From the NCBI RefSeq assembly GCF_963583255.1, contig NC_084813.1:13130001-13194000 (forward strand): a stretch of DNA of 64,000 bases, in the 5' to 3' direction. The notes beneath the pieces were generated by a model. That model ran no database searches. It was not told where the DNA came from and was given only the letters and a program-made list of their open reading frames with translations. How positions within the stretch are numbered: the stretch's first letter is position 1; the number at the start of each line of letters is the position of its first letter. Shown here piece by piece: positions 46,782-57,842 of this stretch. This stretch comes from Pyrus communis (Eukaryota > Streptophyta > Magnoliopsida > Rosales > Rosaceae). The translations under genes were made by a program, and so were the position numbers.

Positions 46782-46853
46782 CAAAAACTGTTTTTACTGG
46801 GTACACTTTCTCTTTCTGGTATTCCATCTCTTGCTTGTTTTTGGTCCAAAGAT
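46782..46853 (+). pseudogene. ndhF: plastid ndhF relic in nuclear DNA
   Basis: In one frame this stretch reads KLFLLGTLSLSGIPSLACFW and then SKD. It is very close to the conserved transmembrane loop of plastid NADH dehydrogenase subunit 5 (NdhF), where the usual form is GTLSLCGIPP.ACFWSKDE. The homology ends sharply at 46853. It is about 70 bp and diverged, so it is an old plastid insertion fragment. A mitochondrial nad5 origin is less likely because the flanking residue K and the LACFW form fit ndhF better. Confidence 0.6.
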
Positions 46854-47662
46854 TGCCCGCCCATTTTATCTCGCCTTAAATGGAATGGGTCTCTTAGTTA
46901 TGCATATCTTACTATTTCTTAGGCTCATAGCATATGGAATTGTTCGATTGTAGCTCGACGAGCCACTTCAATGGCTCGATATGCAGGCTATAATGTAGAA
47001 TATGTGCAGGATGTGATCTAGGCCTGGCAAACGGGTCGTGTTTGTCGTTTTCGTGTCGTTTTCGTGTAACACCTGTTATCTTAACGGGTCGTGTCGTGTC
47101 ACACCCGTTATCTTAACGGGTCCTTAACAGGTCGGGTCACTTTACCCAACGGGTAAAGTGACCCGACCCGTTATGACCCGTTAAGAAAAATATATATTTT
47201 TTTTAAATTTGCACATATCACACATTGCCACATATATATTACTTCAAAACATTAAAACATTTGTCGTTTAAGTACTGTATCTACATTCGAAAATAAGAGC
47301 TTAATAAAAAAATAATACATACACTACTAATCTATTACAAATATTAAATGTCCAAGGATATGCAAAATGAAAGAGTTTTTGTTTTCAAGATTGTAAGTCT
47401 TTCTCTAAAGTTTACACCTCTATCTACAAAATCTTCAATTTACATCGATCATCATGAAATTGTATTGAAACTTTGGCATCATCTATTGCCTTGAAGAGTT
47501 ATGTTGAAGATGTTTTCAGTAAGGTTTTCCACGTCAGAACTCTCTTCCGCATAAACTAAGTATAGAAAAACCAAACATTAAAAATCATTCAAATTATGAG
47601 AAGTTTACCAAAATAATTATGAAAAGAAATAAAATAATAATACTATACCATATAACAATTTA

Positions 47663-50600
47663 TTAAAATAACCGTTAAATCGTGATTTTTCGTATATAAC
47701 CGTCGAAAAGCTTTGTTCCATTCCTTGATCTCTGAATGTTTGTTTTTTGTGATTTTTTGTTGATGTGATCTCCAAGCATATACAAACAAGTTTGACGGTT
47801 TGGATCGTTGAAATTAGTTTTGGAGAATTCGTATCCCAACAAAACGATAGATTGACTAACACTTAGAGTTTATTTATACTTTCATTAAGTACAACATAAG
47901 ATTTTGTGGTATCCACTTGTGTAAATATTTTAAATTGAAGATCGAATTCATTCATTGTATTCATATAGGGTCAAGGAGTGTACCTGTAAAAAATCATCAA
48001 AATCAGAGTTAAAATAACCGTTAAATCGTGATTTTTCTTTTATAACCGTCGAAAAGCTTTGTCCCATTACTTGACCTTTGAATGTTTGTTTTTTGTGATT
48101 TTTTGTTGATGTGATCTCCAAGCATATACAAACAAGTTTGACGGTTTGGATCGTTGAAATTAGTTTTGGAGAATTCGTATCCCAACAAAACGATAGATTA
48201 CCTAACACTTAGAGTTTATTTATACTTTCATTAGGTACAACATAAGATTTTGTGGTATCCATTTGTGTAAATATTTTAAATTGAAGATCGAATTCATTCA
48301 TTGTATTCATATAGGGTCAAGGAGTGTACCTGTACAAAATCATCAAAATCAGGGTTAAAATAACCGTTAGATCGTGATTTTTCGTTTATAACCGTTGAAA
48401 AGCTTTGTCCCGTTACTTGATCTCTAAATGTTTGTTTTTTGTGATTTTTTGATAATGTGATCTCCAAGCATATACAAACAAGTTTGACACTTTGGATCGT
48501 TGAAATTAGTTTTGGAGAATTCGTATCCCAACAAAACGATAGATTGAATAACACTTAAGAGTTTATTTATACTTTCATTAAGTATAACATAAGATTTTGT
48601 GGTATCCACTAGTGTAAATATTTTAAATTGAAGATCGAATTCATTCATTGTATTCATACAGGGTCAAGGAGTGTCGCTGTAAAAAATCATCAAAATCAGA
48701 GTTAATATAACCGTTAAATCGTGATTTTTTGTTTATAACCGTCGAAAAGCTTTGTCCCCTTACTTGATCTCTGAATGTTTGTTCTTTGTGATTTTTTGTT
48801 GATGTGATCTCCAAGCATATACAAACAAGTTTGACGGTTTGGATCGTTGAAATTAGTTTTGGAGAATTCGTATCCCAACAAAACGATAGATTAACTAACA
48901 CTTAGAGTTTATTTATACTTTCATTAAGTACAACATAAGATTTTGTGGTATCCACTTGTGTAAATATTTTAAATTGAAGATCGAATTCATTCATTGTATT
49001 CATATAGGGTCAAGGAGTGTACCTGTAAAAAAATCATCAAAATCGGAGTTAAAATAACCATTAAATCGTGATTTTTCGTTTATAACCGTCGAAAAAGTTT
49101 GTCCCGTTACTTGATTTCTGAATGTTTGTTTTTTGTGATTTTTTGTTGATGTGATCTCCAAGCATATACAAACAAGTTTGACGGTTTGGATCGTTGAAAT
49201 TAGTTTTGGAGAATTCGTATCCCATCAAAACGATAGATTGACTAACACTTAAGAGTTTATTTATACTTTCATTAAGTATAACATAAGATTTTGTGGTATC
49301 CACTTGTGTAAATATTTTAAATTGAAGATCGAATTCATTCATTGTATTCATATAGGGTCAAGGAGTGTACCTGTAAAAAATCATCAAAATCGGAGTTAAA
49401 ATAACCATTAAATCGTGATTTTTTGTTCATAATCGTCGAAAAGCTTTGTCCTGTTACTTGATCTCTGAATGTTTGTTTTTTATGATTTTTTGCTGATGTG
49501 ATCTCCAAGCATATACAAACAAGTTTGACGGTTTGGATCGTTGAAATTAGTTTTGGAGAATTCGTATCCCATCAAAACGATAGATTGACTAACACTTAGA
49601 GTTTATTTATACTTTCATTAAGTATAACATAAGATTTTGTGGTATCCACTTGTGTAAATATTTTAAATTGAAGATCGAATTCATTCACTGTATTCATATA
49701 GGGTCAAGGAATGTACCTGTACAAAATCATCAAAATCGGAGTTAAAATAACCGTTAAATCGTGATTTTTCGTTTATAACCGTTGAAAAGCTTTTTCCCGT
49801 TACTTGATATCTGAATGTTTGTTTTTTGTGATTTTTTTTTGATGTGATCTCCAAGCATATACAAACAAGTTTGACAGTTTGGATCGTTGAAATTAGTTTT
49901 GGAGAATTCGTATCCCAACAAAACGATAGATTGACTAACACTTAGAGTGTATTTATACTTTCATTAAGTAGAACATAAGATTTTGTGGTATCAACTTGTG
50001 TAAATATTTTAAATTGAATATCGTATTCATTCATTGTATTCATATAGGGTCAAGGAGTGTACCTGTAAAAAATCATCATTGGAGTTAAAATAACCATTAA
50101 ATCATGATTTTTCGTTTATAACCGTCGAAAAGCTTTGTCCCGTTACTTGATCTCTGAATGTTTGTTTTTTGTGATTTTTTGTTAATGTGATCTCCAAGCA
50201 TATACAAACAAGTTTGACGGTTTGGATCGTTGAAATTAGTTTTGGAGAATTCGTATCCCATCAAAACGATAGATTGACTAACACTTAGAGTTTATTTATA
50301 CTTTCATTAAGTATAACATAAGATTTTTGTGCTATCCACTTGTGTAAATATTTTAAATTGAAGATCGAATTCATTCATTGTATTCATATAGGGTCAAGGA
50401 ATGTACCTGTAAAGAATCATCAAAATCAGAGTTAAAATAACCGTTAAATCGTGATTTTTTGTTTATAACTGTCGAAAAGCTTTGTCCCGTTACTTGATCT
50501 CTAAATGTTTGTTTTTTGTGATTTTTTGTTGATGTGATCTCCAAGCATATACAAACAAGTTTGACGGTTTGGATCGTTGAAATTAGTTTTGGAGAATTCG

Positions 50601-51637
50601 TATCCCAACAAAACAATAGATTGACTAACACTTAGAGTTTATTTATACTTTCATTAAGTAGAACAATAGATTTTGTGGTATCCACTTGTGTAAATATTTT
50701 AAATTGAAGATCGAATTCATTCATTGTATTCATATAGGGTCAAGGAATGTACCTGTAAAAAATCATCAAAATCGGAGTTAAAATAACCGTTAAATCGTAA
50801 TTTTTTGTTTATAACCGTCGAAAAGCTTTGTCCCGTTACTTGATCTCTGAATGTTTGTTTTTTGTGATTTTTTGTTAATGTGATCTCCAAGCATATACAA
50901 ACAAGTTTGACGGTTTGGATCGTTGAAATTAGTTTTGGAGAATTCGTATCCCAACAAAACGATAGATTGACTAACACTTAAGAGTTTATTTATACTTTCA
51001 TTAAGTATAACATAAGATTTTGTGGTATCCATTTGTGTAAATATTTTAAATTGAAGATCGAATTCATTCATTGTATTCATATAGGGTCAAGGAGTGTACC
51101 TGTAAAATATCATCAAAATTAGAGTTAAAATAACCGTTAGATCATGATTTTTCATTTATAACCGTTGAAAAGGTTTGTCCCGTTACTTGATCTCTGAATG
51201 TTTGTTTTTTGTGATTTTTTGCTGATGTGATCTCAAAGCATATACAAACAAGTTTGATGGTTGGGATCGTTGAAATTAGTTTAAGAGAATTCGTATCCCA
51301 TAAAAACAATAGATTAACTAACACTTAGAGTTTATTTATACTTTCATCAAGTATAACATAAGATTTTGTAGTATCCACTTGTGTAAATATTTTAAATTGA
51401 ACATCAAATTCATTCATTGTATTCATATAGGGTCAAGGAGTGTAGCTATAAAAAATCATCAAAATCGAAGTTAAAATAACCGTTTCGTTTATAAGCGTCG
51501 AAAAGTTTTGTCACGTTACTTGATCTCTGAATGTTTGTTTTTTGCGATTTTTTGCTGATGTGATCTCAAAGCATATACAAACAAGTTTGACTGTTGGGAT
51601 CGTTCAAATTAGTTTTGAAGAATTCGTATCCCATCAA
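47663..51637. repeat. 346-347 bp tandem array, about 11.5 units, inside hAT element C
   Basis: Unit starts (TTAAAATAACCGTTAAATCG) are at 47663, 48009, 48355, 48702, 49049, 49396, 49742, 50085, 50432, 50778, 51125 and 51471. Spacing is 343-347 bp, mostly 346 or 347. The last unit is partial (about 165 bp) and the last two are the most diverged. Units share CAAGCATATACAAACAAGT, TTGGAGAATTCGTATCCCA and GGGTCAAGGAGTGTACCTG. The composition is AT-rich with poly-T tracts. Every complete unit carries a minus-strand open stretch of up to 86 codons, which simply repeats and is not evidence of coding. Confidence 0.97.
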
Positions 51638-51653
51638 GTTCCAATGGTGTATA

Positions 51654-51684
<31 letters not shown>

Positions 51685-52330
51685 TTATTTATTTATTAAG
51701 TAGATTTAAATCTATTTATTTTGTATGTATAATTGACTGGTACACGGAGTAGTATATCACATGTATCATTATAAAAATAGTGAGATATGTCATATGTGTG
51801 ATAAAAAGTTAATAACTTAAAAAAAAAAAAAAAAATTTCTCACCACTTCTATTAATTTTCATTTTTCCCTCTCTTTTTTGTTTCCTTTTCAACTTTTCTT
51901 ATAATTTTCACTTTTCCCTCCAACATCTTTCCCTAATTCCCTCACTTTTTTGTTTCATTTTCAACTTTTCTTATCATTTTCATTTTCCCTCTATTTTTCT
52001 TCAAAAAGGGCGGCAGGAATGGAATGGAATCAAATCAATGGATGCATCATGCATATTAATTAATAATTATTATAGTTTTTATAAAATTTAATTCAAAAGT
52101 AAATATATATATATATATAATTATTATAGATAGTTAATATTTTGGGGGTATAATTATTATAGTATATATAATTATTATAATTATTATAGACTTTATAGTT
52201 AATTTAATATATATATATATATATATTTATTATAGTTTTTAGGGGTATAAAATTGTTAAATTAATGTATATAATTATTACAGCATTTTTTTTAGGGTTAT
52301 AAAATTATAAAAATAATATTCTGCTTATCG
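51638..52330. repeat. (TA)n-rich right interior of hAT element C
   Basis: TA runs occur at about 51649-51682, 52106-52119 and 52210-52225, with poly-T/poly-A tracts and TTTTTAGGGGTATAAAAT blocks that match element A at about 6985-7060. No gene. Confidence 0.7.
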
Positions 52331-52689
52331 TGTATCGTGTTACCCACTTGTATACCCGAATCAACCCGTTATCTTAACAGGTGCTTATCGGGTTACCCGA
52401 TAACGACCCGATTCGTTATCGTGTTAACCCGAACACCTGTTAATTTCGTGTCGTGTCGTGTCGGGTTATCGGGTCGTGTCAGGAATTGCCAGGCCTAATG
52501 TGATCCTTAATAGTCTGTATTTCCAGAGGTCTTTGAAAAAATGGTCTTATTTCTTCGTATGTGCAAATAAAGAGAGCAAAAATAATTGAGTAGAATATTA
52601 ATAGATACAATGAACAGGAAAATAGAGGCAGCTAGATGCCAACTTCAAGACGACCCTCAATTTTGATGCCTACTTGACATAGAGGTTGG

Positions 52690-54781
52690 GGTTTGTCAGT
52701 TTGGTATCAGAGCATAAGGTTGGGGATTCCTGTTTATTGCATATTACAGTGCTATATGTTTTGCTAAATCCCTTCATGTTTTCATTGTCAGAGCTATGTC
52801 AAATCAAGTTTCTTGATTTTGGTGCCTACATAACATGGGGGTCGAGGTATGTCAGTTTGGTATCATAGCCTAGGGTTAAGGATTCCTGTTTATTGCGTGC
52901 TATATATTTTGCTAAGTCCTTTCATGTTTTCATTATCAAACCTATGTCCAATCAAGTTCCTCGACTCAGCAAATAGAAGGGTTACTAAACTTTGGTTAAA
53001 ATTGGCCGCAATCCGGGAGCAATTGATTTGAAGGGAGAATGTTCTGGTGAAGAAGTTGAGTTATGGTTTAAGAAAATTGATTATGTGCTATGAGAGAGAA
53101 TTAAAGTGTCCATTTAAGGAATGGGTGCCTACAATATCTTTCTTCTTTGTGAGCACTATGAAAACTTGGGTGAAGTCAATTTGGCAGGCATAGCTAAAAA
53201 ATGCATTGTTAACTTCGGAAGTGTTTAAGGCAGAGTTCGAAGAGTTTCTCAGTCCAGAGTGTAAGGTTAGGAGGAGACGTGAATTTCTGGATTTGACACA
53301 AGGAAACATATTGGTGACTGAATATGAGACACAGTTTCAGAAATTAGTTAAGTATTGTTCGGCAATAGAGAATAACCTTGTGGAGATGTTAACTCATTTT
53401 ATAAAGGTACTTAATGATGATATTAGACCTTTTGTTTGTGCACGTGGTTTTGAGCCATATATTGCCAGCTTATCGGACAACTTTGACAGATGAGGAGTCT
53501 AGGAAAAACAGTGGGGATGCTGATTCAGAGTGACCCTAGCAACTTTAGATAAAAAATGATTAAAGAACCGTTTCCAGTTAGAGGGCCAAGGCATTAGTAG
53601 TCATTCAAGAAAAGTGGGTGTAACTATGGTTTTCCAATGGTGGTTTCAACAATAATACACTTTGTTCAAGATAACAGATTTCAGGCAGTTCATACATCTC
53701 AAGCGATAGACGATATATTGATTCCCTTAGGCCAACTAATCCACTTTGCCCACATTATAATAGATGTCATAGGGGAAAGTGTGAGGAGGGTACTGGTGGA
53801 TGTTTCAAGTGTAGTATGACCATCAGTACAGAGTTGTCCTTACTTACAGGCATGCAGTAGCATGGTGTTAGGGTTAGTTCAGAGATTTGACTGGGTCATA
53901 ATATTTGGGTTATTAGCATGGTCGACCATATGACAAGGATTATCAATATGGTGGGTCACATTATCAAGGTTATCACGAGGAAGAGTTGCAATGTTTGGGT
54001 CAGCTAGGGACCTAGAACTAGAGATGACCATAGGGAATGTCAGACAGGACAAGCACATGCACAAGTCTTTGTTGTGACAAAGAAGGATGCTTAGGAGAAT
54101 ACGGATGTTATCATGGGTACATTGAGTGTTTTTGGTCATCTCGCTAAAGTTTTAATTAATCATGGTGCGAGACACTCCTTCATATCACCACAGTTTGTTC
54201 AAACTGTTAATCCTTACCTGCACCATTGAGATATGGGTTGTGTATCCCCGCCAAATGGAGCTGAGGATTTTGCTTAGTTTTGTCCCAATTACTATTGTTG
54301 ACTCCGACATTATTTTGGGAATAGACTGGTTATCAAAAAATCATGCAAATGCTTCAGAAGGATAATTGCTTTTTGGTGACCTGGAAGATCTGAAGTGACC
54401 TTTTGTGGTGAAAGAAGAATTCTTCAAAATAGCTTGATTTTTGCCATTAAAGCGTAGAAGTTATTGAGGAAATGTTATCAAGGATATTTAGCTCATTAGT
54501 AGTGAAGAGTGAATCTTCTGCTTATGTGGACAATGTACCGATTGTGAATGAATATTCTAACATCTTTCTTGAAGATCTGCTTGGGTTACGCCCAAAGAGA
54601 GAAGTTGAATTCACTACCGTCTTAATTGTAGGTACCGATCCTATATCATTAACACCGTATAAAATGATTATAGCTAACTTGAAAGAATTGAAGACTCAAC
54701 TTCAGGAGTGGGTTGACAAAGGTTTCATCAAACCTACCATTTCACCTTAGGGAGCTCCTGCCTTATTTGTGATTCAAAGTT
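52690..54781 (+). pseudogene. Ty3/gypsy relic (PBS, gag, protease, RT start)
   Basis: A primer binding site TGGTATCAGAGC (initiator Met tRNA type) lies at 52702-52713. Gag follows in decayed form, with FKAEFEEFLSPECKVRRRR and EYETQFQKLVKYC near 53225-53370. A protease-like segment LINHGARHSFISPQFVQ (about 54150-54200) has the active-site Asp changed to His (usual form DSGA.HSFIS). The RT start reads LRPKREVEFTTVLIVGTDP and GFIKPTISP stop GAPALFV (54583-54772), then homology ends at about 54781. Many stops and frame changes. RT core, RNase H and integrase are absent. The motif set is that of plant chromovirus-type gypsy elements. Confidence 0.85.
52697..52960. repeat. tandem duplication of the gypsy leader including the PBS, period 156 bp
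   Basis: CAGTTTGGTATCAGAGC (52697) recurs as CAGTTTGGTATCATAGC (52853). The following ATTCCTGTTTATTGC, TTTTGCTAA, CCTTCATGTTTTCATT and CAATCAAGTT blocks also recur. The copies are diverged, so the duplication is old. The element thus had two primer-binding-like sites. Confidence 0.8.
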
Positions 54782-55168
54782 TTTGGTTGTTTACCTTAAG
54801 CTTTGTTTGTCTTGTTTTGTGTGATGTATTTTTGTACTTTCCATTCATCAAACTTTTTCCTCACACTTTAAATTTTGAATTTTCACCAAAAGCCAAACCC
54901 TCTCTTTACACTGCCAAAATTGCCCACTCTATTAAAGTAGGTACTTTTTGGTCCTTCATGCAATTATTATAAAATTTTAATATTTTTGCGCATTTGCACT
55001 TTGACCCAAAAATTTATATTCTTTCATAAAGGCCTAAAATCACTAAGGACAATTTGTTTTGCTCTTTTAATGAAGTCTTTGTAATTGTTGAAATTTCCAG
55101 TTGTAATTACATGAAATTGTGGACTCGTATGTTCTTACAAAGTGGCCCCAAAAGTTTGTGTTTTGCAT
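54782..55168. other. unassigned AT-rich DNA
   Basis: Lies between the end of the gypsy homology and the TSD of the alpha element. I see no gene or element boundary. Confidence 0.45.
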
Positions 55169-55173
55169 AATAG

Positions 55174-57298
55174 TGTGACATCCCGTCCCGGGATTATTAA
55201 AACGTACGTGTGAATTGACTATTTTACCCCTAGTTCGTTTTTAACACATTAGTGTTGTGTAGTGTGGTGTTGTAGGACCACACACACTCACACATCACTC
55301 TCACTCTCCCGGGATTCCCTCCCTCTTTCCCTCACTCTCTGTCTTTCTCTGTCTCTCTGTCTCTCTCTCTCTCCCCGAGTTCTTCTTCTTCTTCTTCTCT
55401 TCAACATACGGACACACACACAAAAATACTCAAACCTTCACCAATCAAGGAACCAAGACCACCATCGTGTTCGTGGGGCTGAGAGGAGTCCAGTGGTACC
55501 ATTTTCAGGTAAGGAAACTACCATTTTCACGTCGATATCGCCATGTCCGTTTTAGTTACTGTTCATGCAAGATTAATCTAGAGTGTTTTTGGAATTTCTG
55601 AGCTTGTAGATGTGTTGGTGAGGTTCCCAGGAGCTTGGGAGTAGCTCGTTGAGTGAATTTGGACGTCAGGATCGTTGGTTGTGGAGTTGGCCGAGTTTTG
55701 GAGTTTTGGACAGGTATAATCTCGTAACTTTAGGCCTTAAAACTTGTTGGGACATGTTCTACTAGCTTTAAGGTTGATTTTGGTGCAAGAAACGTGGAAA
55801 AAGGTGGAAAAACGAGGGAGAAATAGTGAGTTGCAGGTTTTCCGGCGACGGCGCCGGCGTCGGCTCCTGCCTTATTTGTGATTCAAAGTTGACGGAATAT
55901 TCCTGACGCCGTTAACGGCATCAGTTAGGTTTAACGGAATATTCCGTCAGTTTAACGGAATATTCCTGACGGCGTCTGTTGACACCGTTAGTGTGCATGG
56001 CACGTGGCCGCGCGTGGGGTCCGCGTAGGTCCGTGCCTATTCAGGCGCGTGGGGGCGCGTGCGGGGTCCAAAAATTATTTTAAAAATATGGTTGTGATCC
56101 TGAGGTTGTGTAGAGCACGTTGGTATATTCAATTGTCCAAATTGAGCAATATATGAGGAGTTATTAGCTAAGATTTGGACTATGCGTTAAATAACGTCAA
56201 TTTGGTTAATACTCGTATAGGCGAGGCTTGTATGGACGTCGGGCATGGCTAAGGGAGGCTCAGGGACCTACGAGACGTCGATGTGATATGTGAGTGGGCT
56301 TTTGTTTTCCGTATATACCTATATACATTTATATTCCCAGAAATTAAGTAGAAAAGGTTATTTGTTTTATGCCATGCATCATATGAATGTCGTTTACGCA
56401 TCATCGCATGTATTAGTAGTGGCATACATATATATATGTGTATTTGGTGCTGTGGACGCACAGGTAAGTGCCAGGTAAGTGGTATTCATGTTTGTATTTC
56501 AATAGTAGCTTGAGATGCTTAGAGAGCTCATAATCTGCACCCCCGGTGTTAGTGCTCCCGCCCAGAGAGGGGCAGAGTCCTTCACGTGATGTTCACCCGC
56601 ACCACACGCTCGCCTTGGATCCAAGTTAGGTGCAAGCCTGTCGTACAGACCACATTAGGTGGTTCCGACTTGTAGGTGACCCGCGATTTATCGCACAGCT
56701 TCACGTGATCGTAGCACTAGAGCATATATATATATTACACCCAGCCTGTCGTACAGACCACGTTAGGTGGTTCCGACTCGTGTGCAGATTCAGATATTGA
56801 GTTGAGATTGGAGCTCTATCTGCAGCCGTACAGGTCACGTTAGGTGACTCCCGGCTGCCAGATTATATGTTATTGATGTGAATTATGCTTGAGCATTTAC
56901 ATTTATTATGAGTTTCCGTTGTGGCATATTCTCGAGCATGAATGGCATACTTTGAATCATGATTGGCATATCTATACATACGTATATATGTTCATTTTCT
57001 GGGAAGTATACAGGTTTTACGGCGAGGGGTTAGAATGTATTTTGCTAAAGAGTTTTCAAAGAGCTTTGTTTTTGCCCACTCACGCTTTTGGTTTTGCGCC
57101 CCTCCAGGTTCAAGAATTGCAAAGGTGTGGTGACTACGAGGAAATTCAACGGTGTTCTGACAGAATGAACCAAATAAGGACTCACCTTCGGGTGTTTCAT
57201 TTTAGAAGTTGTATATTTTAAAGCTTCCGAACTGTGCAAATGGTTACGTCACTCTCACGTGACGGCTAGCATGCCCTCCTTCGGGACGGGGTGTGTCA
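55174..57298 (+). mobile_element. solo-LTR-like element, family alpha, copy 3
   Basis: It runs TGTGACATCCCGTCCCGGGA...CGGGACGGGGTGTGTCA with a perfect TSD AATAG (55169-55173 and 57299-57303). Its length is 2125 bp. Orientation is opposite to copies 1 and 2. It has the GC-rich centre, GGAATATTCC boxes (about 55895-55975) and three GTCGTACAGACCAC-type repeats (56639-56855). Its first 25 bases and last 25 bases are inverted copies over about 15 bp. A 28-bp foreign segment lies at 55863-55890. No coding sequence. Confidence 0.9.
55863..55890 (+). other. 28-bp copy of nearby gypsy pol inserted in alpha copy 3
   Basis: GCTCCTGCCTTATTTGTGAT plus TCAAAGTT at this place is identical to 54754-54781, the last piece of the gypsy RT relic (codons for APALFVIQS). 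Alpha copy 2 has no such segment at the matching place. The copy is in the same orientation and 1.1 kb from its source, which suggests templated filler DNA at a repaired break. Confidence 0.85.
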
Positions 57299-57303
57299 AA
57301 TAG

Positions 57304-57837
57304 CCCTATAGTTGAGGTCATTGTATTTAAGCCCAAATCATCTAGAGCACAAAATAGTTTTATCTCCTTAATAAGAGTTTGGTTTTCATTTCATTTAGCT
57401 CTATTTAAATCAATTCTGTGGATTCAAGAACCAATTATTTAAGTTGTTTTCTTAGTTAATGTGATTAATTATGAAAATGAGTGATTATTAACTAAAGGCC
57501 TACGATAATTGAGCAATGTGATTAGTCGAATGAATTAGAAGTGTTAATTAGATTTGAAATAATTAATTAGTTCAAATGTGATGTAAAAGGGCATAAGCCC
57601 TTCTCTTTATTTCAAGCATTCATTTATTGTTTGTATGCATGCAAATTGGAATAGTTGGTCCAAAATCCAATAGGAAATAACTGTTTAATTGGATTGAACG
57701 CTTAACTAAATCAACTACCCTCTCTAGACCCAAGGTCCAACATAAGGCTCGTGTTGGATTAATTCAAATGGTTCATAAATCAAATTATGTAATTTTAGGT
57801 TGTGGTGAGGCTGGGGTCAATCCTAATTAGTATTGAG
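57304..57837. other. unassigned DNA between two solo LTRs
   Basis: AT-rich (AATTAATTAG-type motifs). No gene or element end seen. Confidence 0.45.
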
Positions 57838-57842
57838 TTAAA

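Larger units (their letters stand above)
47019..52497. mobile_element. non-autonomous hAT element C, carrying a satellite-like array
   Basis: The left end is TAGGCCTGGCAAACGGG and the complement of the right end is TAGGCCTGGCAATTCC. The flanks are a perfect 8-bp TSD ATGTGATC (47011-47018 and 52498-52505). The subterminal parts hold the ACCCGTTA palindromes shared with elements A and B. Of its 5479 bp, 3975 bp are a tandem array. The remaining 1504 bp match the 1502-bp size of element A without its solo LTR. It is the best preserved of the three and has no transposase. Confidence 0.95.

Noticed and set aside
47617..51324. Ten or so similar 60-96 codon minus-strand ORFs (MLVNLSFCWDTNSPKL type) that could be read as a gene family
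   Set aside because: They are the same part of each 346-bp tandem unit. The unit length is not a multiple of three for most units, starts and stops vary, and there is no sign of a protein constraint.
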